Source: CAVWSM01 sp963798505
GTDB lineage: Bacteria; Actinomycetota; Actinomycetes; Jiangellales; Jiangellaceae
Length of the DNA stretch: 64,000 nucleotides
Assembly (NCBI GenBank): GCA_963798505.1
Contig: CAWCTX010000011.1
Span: 1 to 64,000, forward strand
Reading direction: 5' to 3'
This document shows, in pieces, positions 57,820 through 64,000 of the stretch (position 1 is the stretch's first letter; each line of letters opens with the position of its first letter). Below the pieces are notes generated by a model. It was not told the DNA's origin. It made no database searches and saw only the letters and a program-made list of their open reading frames with translations. The position numbers were made by a program, and so were the translations under genes.

Positions 57820-58554
57820 TCAACGACCCGGCACGTCGACCCGCACGCCACGGTGTGCCAACTCGTCGTCCAGCGCACGGATCTGCTCGTCGAGCGCGTC
57901 GAGGAACTCGTCGACCTCCTGCATGTCATACCCCTCACGCAGCCGCACGGTCGTGAACTCCACGTTCTCGATGTGCTTGCTCAACAAACCGACATCCAGC
58001 GACCTGAATGACCCGCCGGCGTGCAGTCGATCTTGTGCCTCATAGCGCAGTTGCAGGTTGCGCTTGGCGATGTCGAGAAACTCGTCGACCTCCTGCATGT
58101 CATAGCCCTCACGCAACCGCACAGTCGTGAACCGAGCGGCATCGATCGTCTCCGGTGTCACTCCGGGCGACGGTGTCGTGACTGGTTCGGTCAGAGCCCT
58201 GCGTTGATCCGGATCGTTGACGACGCGCACGCGGTAGCGCGCGAGCTGATAGTCCAGATCGTGATAGCGCTCGGCAATCTTGGCGACGAACGCATCAACC
58301 TCGGCGATGTCGTAGCCCTCGTGCAGCCGGACCTTCGGAAACCGGGTCGCACGCACCTGCGCCTCAGTGAGCGAAACCGGGAGCAGCCCAGGCTCCCCAT
58401 CCGCGCGGACGCCCTCGAGGGCGCTCAGCCGGATCTGCAGGTCGGCCTCCGCAAGGTCCATGAACGCGTCGACCGACGCCATGTCATAGCCCCGCTTGAC
58501 GCGCACCGTGCTGAACTCTGCGGCATCGACAGCCGCGGGAGTCAACGGTTCCAC
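57820..58554 (-). CDS. Protein with four tandem DivIVA-type domains
   Basis: 244-residue protein built almost entirely of DivIVA N-terminal-type motifs (DivI1A): FSTVRVKRGYDMASVDAFMD at 14-33, FPKVRLHEGYDIAEVDAFVA at 71-90, FTTVRLREGYDMQEVDEFLD at 141-160 and again at 200-219. Each is followed by a short helical stretch. Classical DivIVA/Wag31 has one such motif plus a long coiled coil, which is missing here. The motif senses curved membrane, so this could be a polar or septal scaffold. GTG 58554 has AGGAG 9 bases upstream. It is divergent from helR, sharing a 105-base gap. Confidence 0.88.
   Translation of the reverse strand: MEPLTPAAVDAAEFSTVRVKRGYDMASVDAFMDLAEADLQIRLSALEGVRADGEPGLLPVSLTEAQVRATRFPKVRLHEGYDIAEVDAFVAKIAERYHDLDYQLARYRVRVVNDPDQRRALTEPVTTPSPGVTPETIDAARFTTVRLREGYDMQEVDEFLDIAKRNLQLRYEAQDRLHAGGSFRSLDVGLLSKHIENVEFTTVRLREGYDMQEVDEFLDALDEQIRALDDELAHRGVRVDVPGR
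57901..58134. repeat. Near-identical 60-bp direct repeat within the DivIVA-repeat gene
   Basis: Segments 57901-57960 and 58075-58134 match at 54 of 60 bases and encode motifs 4 and 3. The other two motifs are more diverged, so this pair reflects a recent duplication or gene conversion. Confidence 0.8.
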
Positions 58555-58578
58555 TCCGCTTTCTCCTATCCGCCGAGT

Positions 58579-58608
58579 GGGTATGCGGCAAGTGCCGTGG
58601 CGTTATCT
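58579..58608 (+). promoter_or_regulatory. Candidate rifamycin-associated element and promoter of helR
   Basis: GGGTATGCGGCAAGTGCC (58579-58596) contains TGCGGCAAG, the core of the inverted-repeat element found before rifamycin-inactivation genes as I remember it. CGGCA-AG-TGCCG (58586-58597) is a perfect inverted repeat. A -10-like TATCTT lies at 58604-58609, so the element overlaps the -35 region. Confidence 0.5.
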
Positions 58609-58659
58609 TGCACCGAAACTGCTTGGACAGCAGCCCCATCTGCGTCATAAGGTTCCCGC

Positions 58660-60696
58660 TTGCCCTCGCACGACAGCGACAACGCCGATCTCACCCTTGA
58701 AGCCGAGCGTGAGCATCTTCGACGATCCCGCGCTGATCTGCGCGCGATGCGCGAGCGCACGCTGTCGCTGACCGCGCAAGCCGGCGACGCGGTATCCGAG
58801 GCATACCTGCAGGCCAGCCTGTATAGGCGGGCCAAGGCACTCGAGGACGATCCCGACGTCCCGCTGTTCTTCGGCCGCATCGACACGACAGGCGAGCTCT
58901 CTGGCCACGGGCCGGAGAGCTTTCACATCGGTCGCCGGCACGTCATGGACACAGCGGGTGATCCCGTAGTCATCGACTGGCGAGCGGACATGTCTCGTGC
59001 GTTCTATCGCGCGACGCGCGCGGATCCGCAGGGCGTGCGGCTTCGCCGGCGGTTCGGCTTTGCCCGTGGCGAGATCACGTCGTACGAGGACGAGCACCTG
59101 CTGGACGCCACCGAGCAGGACAGCGCCAGCCGCATCCTGGCCGACGAGATCGAACGACCGCGAGTCGGGCCGATGCGCGACATCGTGGCCACGATCCAGC
59201 CGGAGCAGGATGAGGTCGTTCGCGCCGACCTGCGGCAGACCGTGTGCGTGCAGGGCGGCCCCGGCACCGGGAAGACGGCCGTCGGGCTGCACCGTGCGGC
59301 CTATCTCCTGCATGCCCACCGTGCTCAGCTTGCCCGCCGAGGAGTCCTGGTCGTGGGACCGAACTCGGCATTCCTGCACTACATCGGGCAGGTCCTGCCC
59401 GCACTCGGCGAGGTGGACGTACGACAGGTCACCATCGACGAGCTTGCCTCGGCGGTGATCGTGCGCGGCCGGGACGACCCGCAGGTCGCCACTCTCAAGG
59501 GCGATCCACGCATGGCCGAGCTCCTGCGCCGCGCCCTGTGGTCGCACGTCAGCGAGCCGACCGAGGCGCTGGTCGTGCCGCGGGGTGCGCACCGGTGGCG
59601 GGTGCCGGCGCATGAGATCCGCGACGCTGTCGAGGAGTTGCGGGCGCGGGGCGACGGGTACGAAACCTGCCGCGGCCTGCTGCCGCAGCGCCTGGCGCAC
59701 CTCGTGCTGCTGCGCATCGAGGCGCTCGGGGGCGTCACCGATGACCGCGTCCAGCACGCGGTGGCGCGGTCGCGGCCCGTCCGCGCCTACGCCGACGCGG
59801 TCTGGCCGGCCGTCGACGGCGTGCGCCTCGTGCTGCGGCTGCTCACTGACGTCGAGTTCCTTGCCGCGCACGCGGACGGTCTGCTCGACGCCGGGGAGCA
59901 GGAGCTGCTGCAGTGGCACAAGGCCGCACGCAGCCCGCGCACCGCACCCTGGTCCGTCGCCGACGCGGTGCTCGTCGACGAGGCGGCCGCGCTCCTCGAG
60001 CGCACACCGGGCGTCGGTCACGTCGTGCTCGATGAGGCACAGGACCTATCGCCCATGCAGCTGCGCGCCGTCGGCCGCCGTGCCGCGCTCGGATCGGCGA
60101 CCGTGCTGGGCGACATCGCGCAGGGAACTACCCCGTGGGCGACGCCGTCCTGGGCCGCGGCACTCGAGCATCTCGCCCAGGGCGATGCGCACATCGAAGA
60201 GCTGCGCAAGGGTTATCGCGTGCCGGCTGAGGTGATCGCGTTTGCGGGGCGGCTGCTGCCGCACATTGCCGAGGGCGTCGCGGCGCCTGCGCCCGTACGG
60301 TCCAACCCCGGGCGGCTCGACGTACACCACGTCGACAGGGGCGCACTGCTGTCTTCGGTCGTGGCGGCGACCGCCGCCGCATTGGAGCGCGAAGGCTCGG
60401 TCGGCGTGATCGCGGCGGATTCGTCGCTGGGTCCCGTGACGGCCGCGCTGGATGCCGGCGGACTGACCCCCCGGGCGCTCGTGGACGAGGCCGACTCTCG
60501 ACTCACGGTGGTGCCGGCGTCACTTGCGAAGGGACTCGAGTTCGACCACGTCGTCGCGGTTGAGCCGGCCGACGTGATCGCGGCCGAGGCGGACGAGCGC
60601 ACCGGTCTGCGTCGGCTCTATGTCGTCCTGACACGCGCGGTCACCTCGCTCGCTGTCGTGCACGCGGACGCGTTGCCACAGGCGTTGCAGTCATGA
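58660..60696 (+). CDS. helR: HelD/HelR-type RNA polymerase-associated ATPase
   Basis: 678-residue SF1 UvrD-like ATPase of the actinobacterial HelR group. The N-terminal coiled coil (LEAEREHLRRSRADLRAMRE) and SYLYRRAKALEDDPDVPLFFGRID-like segment are followed by HIGRRHVMDTAGDPVVIDWRA, a HelD hallmark. Walker A is GGPGTGKT (199-206), Walker B VVLDEAQDLSP (about 455-465), and GLEFDHVVAVEP plus RRLYVVLTRAV are motifs V and VI. HelR releases stalled RNA polymerase and gives rifampicin tolerance in mycobacteria and streptomycetes. Start TTG 58660 has a weak AAGG site. It overlaps the SDR gene. Confidence 0.88.
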   Translation: MPSHDSDNADLTLEAEREHLRRSRADLRAMRERTLSLTAQAGDAVSEAYLQASLYRRAKALEDDPDVPLFFGRIDTTGELSGHGPESFHIGRRHVMDTAGDPVVIDWRADMSRAFYRATRADPQGVRLRRRFGFARGEITSYEDEHLLDATEQDSASRILADEIERPRVGPMRDIVATIQPEQDEVVRADLRQTVCVQGGPGTGKTAVGLHRAAYLLHAHRAQLARRGVLVVGPNSAFLHYIGQVLPALGEVDVRQVTIDELASAVIVRGRDDPQVATLKGDPRMAELLRRALWSHVSEPTEALVVPRGAHRWRVPAHEIRDAVEELRARGDGYETCRGLLPQRLAHLVLLRIEALGGVTDDRVQHAVARSRPVRAYADAVWPAVDGVRLVLRLLTDVEFLAAHADGLLDAGEQELLQWHKAARSPRTAPWSVADAVLVDEAAALLERTPGVGHVVLDEAQDLSPMQLRAVGRRAALGSATVLGDIAQGTTPWATPSWAAALEHLAQGDAHIEELRKGYRVPAEVIAFAGRLLPHIAEGVAAPAPVRSNPGRLDVHHVDRGALLSSVVAATAAALEREGSVGVIAADSSLGPVTAALDAGGLTPRALVDEADSRLTVVPASLAKGLEFDHVVAVEPADVIAAEADERTGLRRLYVVLTRAVTSLAVVHADALPQALQS

Positions 60697-61637
60697 CGTG
60701 GGACACGAAAGACATCCCGGACCTACGGGGTCGAACGGCAGTGATCACCGGCGGCAATGGTGGGCTGGGCCTGGAGACTGCCAAGGCGCTGGCGGCGGCC
60801 GGCGCTCACGTCGTCATCGCCGCGCGGGACCCGGCGAAGACGTCCGCCGCCGTGGACACGATCCGCGCGTCGGTCCCGAGCGCCAGCCTGAAGACGGTCG
60901 CGCTCGACCTTGCGGCCTTGGACTCCGTACGGCAGGCCGCCGCAACGATCACCGCGGCGCATGAGCGTGTTGACGTTTTGGTCAACAACGCGGGGGTCAT
61001 GGCTGTCCCGGAGCGCGCCACCGCTGACGGCTTCGAGATGCAGCTGGGCGTCAACCATCTCGGTCATTTCGTACTCACCGCTCGCTTGCTCCCGCTGCTG
61101 CTGCGCGCCGGCGGGCGGATCGTCACGGTGACGAGCACCGCGCATCACACGGGACGCAGGCTTGACCCGGGCAACCCGCATCTGCGTGGCCGCTACAACC
61201 CTTGGCGGGCGTACGGGCAGTCCAAGTTGGCGAACTTTCACTTCGCGATCGGGTTACATCAGCGGCTGACGGCGGCCGGCGCCAGGGCATCGAGCCTGCT
61301 GGCCCACCCGGGGCTATCCCCCACCGACCTGCAGTCGCAGAGCGTGCGCGCGACCGGTGGCGGCACCAGCCAGCGGACCTGGGAGTGGCTCGCCGCCCAC
61401 ACCGGGATGAGCCCGGCCCGCGCGGCGCTGCCGCAGCTGAGGGCGGCGACTGATCCCAGGGCGCGCAGCGGCGAGCTCTATGCGCCGCGGTTCATCAACA
61501 ACGGGCCACCGGTACGCCGGCCAATCCTGCGCAGGATCGGCCTCACCCGGTCGATCGAGATCCTCTGGGCGGTCTCCGAGCGGGAGACCGGGGAGGTGCT
61601 CGACGTCTCCGCCGCGATGCGGTCGCTGCCGACATGA
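60693..61637 (+). CDS. Short-chain dehydrogenase/reductase (retinol-dehydrogenase-like)
   Basis: 314-residue SDR enzyme. The cofactor site is TAVITGGNGGLGLETAKALA (TGxxxGxG), then VVIAARDPAKT, where Arg suggests NADP. VDVLVNNAGVMAVPE is the NAG motif, IVTVTSTAHHTGR carries the catalytic Ser, and WRAYGQSKLANFHFA the YxxxK pair. The HPGLSPTDLQ segment is usual. Substrate unknown. ATG 60693 overlaps the helR stop, so the two are co-translated. Its 3' end overlaps the convergent membrane protein gene by about 160 bases. Confidence 0.92.
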   Translation: MTWDTKDIPDLRGRTAVITGGNGGLGLETAKALAAAGAHVVIAARDPAKTSAAVDTIRASVPSASLKTVALDLAALDSVRQAAATITAAHERVDVLVNNAGVMAVPERATADGFEMQLGVNHLGHFVLTARLLPLLLRAGGRIVTVTSTAHHTGRRLDPGNPHLRGRYNPWRAYGQSKLANFHFAIGLHQRLTAAGARASSLLAHPGLSPTDLQSQSVRATGGGTSQRTWEWLAAHTGMSPARAALPQLRAATDPRARSGELYAPRFINNGPPVRRPILRRIGLTRSIEILWAVSERETGEVLDVSAAMRSLPT

Positions 61638-62263
61638 GCCTGCCGCGAGCCGATGGCCGGGGCCAGCCGCCAGAGGGCCGCCGCCGCCAGCACGTGCCAG
61701 ACCGCGTGACCCTGGAGGAGGCTGTCGGGCTGGCACAGCGAAGTGCGATCGCCCAGGGTGCCGGCGGCGGCGCCGGTGGCCAGGATCGACAGCGAGGTCA
61801 GCAGCGTTCGGCGCAGTGCCGGACGGGCCTTGGCTCTTAGCAGGCTCAGCCCGACGGCGGGGACAGCCATCGCCGCCTGAGCGAGGGAAGCCGCGGTCGG
61901 ACCGACCGCCACGACCGGCACCATCGCCGCCGTGGGCACGAGCCACCAGGCGGGTGACAGCTCGCGACCGCGGAGATCGGATGCTGCATCGACAGCGACG
62001 AACGCCAGGACGCCGGCGAGCGGCAGGTCGTGCACGTAGGCCTGCCAGGACGGGTGCGGCCCGTGCTGGAGGAAGGACCCCACACCGATCCCCGCCACCA
62101 GCAGCGCGAACACAACGGTCTGCCGCCTCTGGACCAGCGGGCGCCGCCGGCCCGAGACGAGGATGCCGGTGGCCGCGACCACGAAGGCCGCACTCGTCAC
62201 GGCACTGGCCGGCTGACCGAGCCACCCGCTCCCATACGCCTCGCACCCCGTGGCTAGCTCCAC
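61478..62263 (-). CDS. Ceramidase-like (CREST superfamily) seven-helix membrane protein
   Basis: 261-residue polytopic membrane protein resembling alkaline ceramidases. Conserved metal positions are visible: Ser and His in GVGSFLQHGPHPSWQAYVHD, Asp in the same helix pair (VHDLPLAGVLAFVAVDAASD), and two His in LLQGHAVWHVLAAAALW. GTG 62263 begins VELATGCEAYGSGWLGQP, close to relatives, with a GATACT box 6 bases upstream. The end is doubtful: after RLAPAIG near 61650 the reading continues for about 57 residues antisense to the SDR gene, so a stop may have been lost through a base error. Confidence 0.75.
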   Translation of the reverse strand: MELATGCEAYGSGWLGQPASAVTSAAFVVAATGILVSGRRRPLVQRRQTVVFALLVAGIGVGSFLQHGPHPSWQAYVHDLPLAGVLAFVAVDAASDLRGRELSPAWWLVPTAAMVPVVAVGPTAASLAQAAMAVPAVGLSLLRAKARPALRRTLLTSLSILATGAAAGTLGDRTSLCQPDSLLQGHAVWHVLAAAALWRLAPAIGSRQAHVGSDRIAAETSSTSPVSRSETAQRISIDRVRPILRRIGRRTGGPLLMNRGA

Positions 62264-62330
62264 CCTCGGAGTATCTGCCCTTTCGGGAATCCGGGTCAGC
62301 CCGGCGGCGTCGCCGCCTAGAGTCGGACCC

Positions 62331-62960
62331 GTGGCAGAGATGAGCATGAACAAGGCGATCCACGGCGCGTTCCGTCGCGACCTGGCCCGGTTCCTCGACG
62401 CGCTGGGCAGCTTTCGTGACGGCGATCGGGCGCGTGCGGCGCAGCTGTCAACGGCCTGGACCAACTTCTCCGATCAGCTGACTCGGCACCATGAGGGCGA
62501 GCACGAGGTCGCTTGGCCGGCGCTCCAGGCCGTCGGGGTCAGCCCCGAGCTCATCGAGCAGATGGACAACGAGCACGAGCGCATGGCCGCTGCTCTGGCG
62601 TCGGCGGGTTCCGCCATCTCGACCCTCCAACGCTCGGCGTCCGCCGCCGACGCCGCGGCGGCGCGCGACGCGATCGCGGCACTGAAGACGGTCACCGTGG
62701 AGCACCTCGAGCACGAGGAGGCCGCGATCGAGCCCGTCTATCTCAGCAAGCACGACGACCCCGCGATCAAGGCCATGGGCCGACAGTTCGGCAAGGTCAG
62801 CCCAGCGGTCGGCGGCACGTTCCTCGCCTGGGTCACCGACGGCGCCTCGCCCGAGGAGCTCGCGGCCATCAAGAGCAATGTGCCTGGTCCGGTGCTGGCG
62901 ATCATCGGCGGCGTGTTCGGCCGGAAGTACCGCCGCGAGGTCGCGTCGGTCTGGCAGTAG
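62331..62960 (+). CDS. Hemerythrin HHE domain protein
   Basis: 209-residue protein with an N-terminal four-helix hemerythrin-like domain. Iron ligands are likely His in MNKAIHGAFRRDLARF, His/Glu in QLTRHHEGEHEVAWPAL, His/Glu in MDNEHERMAAAL and HLEHEEAAIEPVYL. This is the HHE pattern. The C-terminal 60 residues are also helical (GGTFLAWVTDGASPEELAAI). It may bind oxygen, nitric oxide or store iron; role unproven. GTG 62331 follows TAGAGT by 7 bases, a leaderless start. Confidence 0.9.
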   Translation: MAEMSMNKAIHGAFRRDLARFLDALGSFRDGDRARAAQLSTAWTNFSDQLTRHHEGEHEVAWPALQAVGVSPELIEQMDNEHERMAAALASAGSAISTLQRSASAADAAAARDAIAALKTVTVEHLEHEEAAIEPVYLSKHDDPAIKAMGRQFGKVSPAVGGTFLAWVTDGASPEELAAIKSNVPGPVLAIIGGVFGRKYRREVASVWQ

Positions 62961-62967
62961 TCCGCTG

Positions 62968-64000
62968 TCAGTCCTCGGCCGGCGGTGTCAGCGGCAGCCG
63001 TACGGTGAACACGGTCTCCCCCGGCGTCGACGCGACGCGGATATCGCCACGATGCCGGTTGACGACGATCCGCCACGAGATGTCCAAGCCGAGCCCGGTG
63101 CCTTCGCCGACGGCCTTGGTGGTGAAGAACGGCTCGAAGACGCGATTGAGCACGTCCGGCGGGATTCCCGGGCCGCTGTCGGCGATGTCCACGGCGACAT
63201 AGCCATCGTCGAGGCGGGTGCGCACGGTCAACGTGCCCTCGCCCGCCATAGCGGCCGCCGCGTTGTCGATGATGTTGGTCCAGACCTGGTTGAGCTCGCC
63301 AGGATAGGCCGGGACCAACGGCAGCGACCGGTCGAACTCCTTCACCACCTGAAGGCCTTTGAGCTTTCCGGACAGCATGACGAGCGTGGACTTCAGGCCG
63401 TCGTGGACGTCGATCAGCTGGAACGGTGCACGGTCCATCTGGCTGTACTGCCTTGCCGCACCCACGAGCCCGGAGATGCGGTGGACCGAGTCCTCGATCT
63501 CCTTCATGAGGGATTCCGTCTCCACCGTGTACGTGAGCCACCGCGCAGCATTTCCGAGCAGGTCGGCGGGCACCCGGCCCGAGACCTCGTCGAGCCATTC
63601 AGGGTCGAGCCCACCGGCCACGAGTACGGGTGCCATGTCGTAGCCGCCAGGAACGTTGTGCTCGTCGAACCAGTCGGCCATGGCGTCCTCGCGGTCGCTC
63701 GTCTCCATCGGAGAGAGGTCACCGGTGGCCTTGGCGGTGCGTTCGGCCGCCTCCTCCTGGAGCTCGACGAGCTCGCGCATGTTCTCCGTGGGCAGATGCC
63801 CGTCGGCGAGGAGTGCCAACTTGTGCCGCATGCCGGCAACGCGCTCGCGGAGTCCGGCCGTCGCGCGAACGGCAGCCGAAGCCGGGTTGTTGAGCTCGTG
63901 AGTCAGCCCAGCGGTCAGCGACCCGAGGGCGACAAGCCGCTCACGCTGCCCGATGACAGCCTGTGAGCTGCGCATCCCGAGGAACAGACCCTCGAGCAGG
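62968..64000 (-). CDS. Sensor histidine kinase, 5' end cut by window edge
   Basis: C-terminal 344 residues of a sensor kinase; the N-terminal sensory part lies beyond base 64000. The H box is ALGSLTAGLTHELNNPASAA, with the phosphorylated His in THELNN. After a long insert come the N box LNQVWTNIIDNAAAAM, G1 DIADSGPGIPPDVLNRV, the F box FEPFFTTKAVGEGTGLGLDI (G2). The LTHELNNP form and the 150-residue insert between H and N boxes recall kinases attached to cyclic-nucleotide or Crp-type sensor domains, but the sensor is not seen. Confidence 0.92.
   Translation of the reverse strand, partial: LLEGLFLGMRSSQAVIGQRERLVALGSLTAGLTHELNNPASAAVRATAGLRERVAGMRHKLALLADGHLPTENMRELVELQEEAAERTAKATGDLSPMETSDREDAMADWFDEHNVPGGYDMAPVLVAGGLDPEWLDEVSGRVPADLLGNAARWLTYTVETESLMKEIEDSVHRISGLVGAARQYSQMDRAPFQLIDVHDGLKSTLVMLSGKLKGLQVVKEFDRSLPLVPAYPGELNQVWTNIIDNAAAAMAGEGTLTVRTRLDDGYVAVDIADSGPGIPPDVLNRVFEPFFTTKAVGEGTGLGLDISWRIVVNRHRGDIRVASTPGETVFTVRLPLTPPAED

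Noticed and set aside
1..64000. tRNA, rRNA, CRISPR array or prophage
   Set aside because: I saw no clover-leaf tRNA with CCA-proximal consensus, no rRNA blocks, no regularly spaced repeats and no phage structural genes.

Overview
The window is chromosomal DNA of a high-GC actinomycete. GTG and TTG starts are frequent, stop and start codons of neighbouring genes overlap (ATGA, GTGA), and many starts sit 6-8 bases after a TANNNT -10 box, as expected for leaderless mRNAs. The gene content (mycothiol-type DinB isomerase family, DtxR/IdeR, UdgX, ECF41 sigma factor, HelR, XPB helicase, DUF3027, DUF2530, DUF6412) fits Actinomycetia. Nocardioidaceae or a relative is my best guess, from family resemblance only. 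I see no rRNA, tRNA, CRISPR array, prophage or intact insertion sequence.

Layout. 1-5.2 kb: ArsR-SRPBCC-DHFR operon behind a palindromic operator, a DUF72/glycolipid-binding pair and an MMPL exporter. 5.3-10.8 kb: DtxR with a shikimate-kinase-like protein and chorismate mutase, a ParA/small-basic-protein pair, NagA, UdgX with a hotdog-like protein. 10.8-15.5 kb: an aldo/keto reductase-PdxH operon, then SerC with an MFS transporter. 15.5-21.1 kb: a candidate 6C-type RNA and a tightly overlapping MarR-MFS-isomerase-ThpR-MFS-methyltransferase operon. 21.2-29.9 kb: a dimethylglycine/sarcosine-dehydrogenase-like flavoprotein, a SNF2-type helicase with a long leader, small enzymes, an HTH-MFS pair. 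29.8-36.5 kb: YidC paralogue with DUF6412, ECF41 sigma factor with its partner epimerase and promoter motif, and an accessory stretch with IS110 and sigma-factor remnants. 36.5-41.2 kb: a polyol locus (1-phosphofructokinase, zinc dehydrogenase, mannitol-type PTS IICB and IIA) carrying an IS481-like remnant. 41.4-49.4 kb: DUF2530, sacsin-like ATPase, DUF3027, MFS, cold-shock protein, HAD phosphatase, membrane proteins. 49.5-55.2 kb: helicase-associated protein, GNAT, CGNR zinc finger and XPB helicase. 55.2-64 kb: a self-regulated membrane protein-XRE-MDR operon, a cysteine-cluster/pentapeptide protein, a four-repeat DivIVA-like protein divergent from HelR, an SDR, a ceramidase-like membrane protein, a hemerythrin protein and a sensor kinase cut by the right edge.

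Two window-wide patterns stand out. First, about a dozen otherwise well-conserved genes are each interrupted by a single-base shift, most often one extra base. This looks more like sequence error than biology, so those genes are described as their repaired products. Second, several convergent gene pairs end inside a short, near-perfect hairpin that contains the stop codons, suggesting very compact bidirectional terminators. The best candidates for something new are the tandem DivIVA-repeat protein beside HelR, the XRE/membrane/MDR operon with repeated operators, the polyol PTS locus joined to 1-phosphofructokinase, and the cysteine-cluster/pentapeptide fusion.
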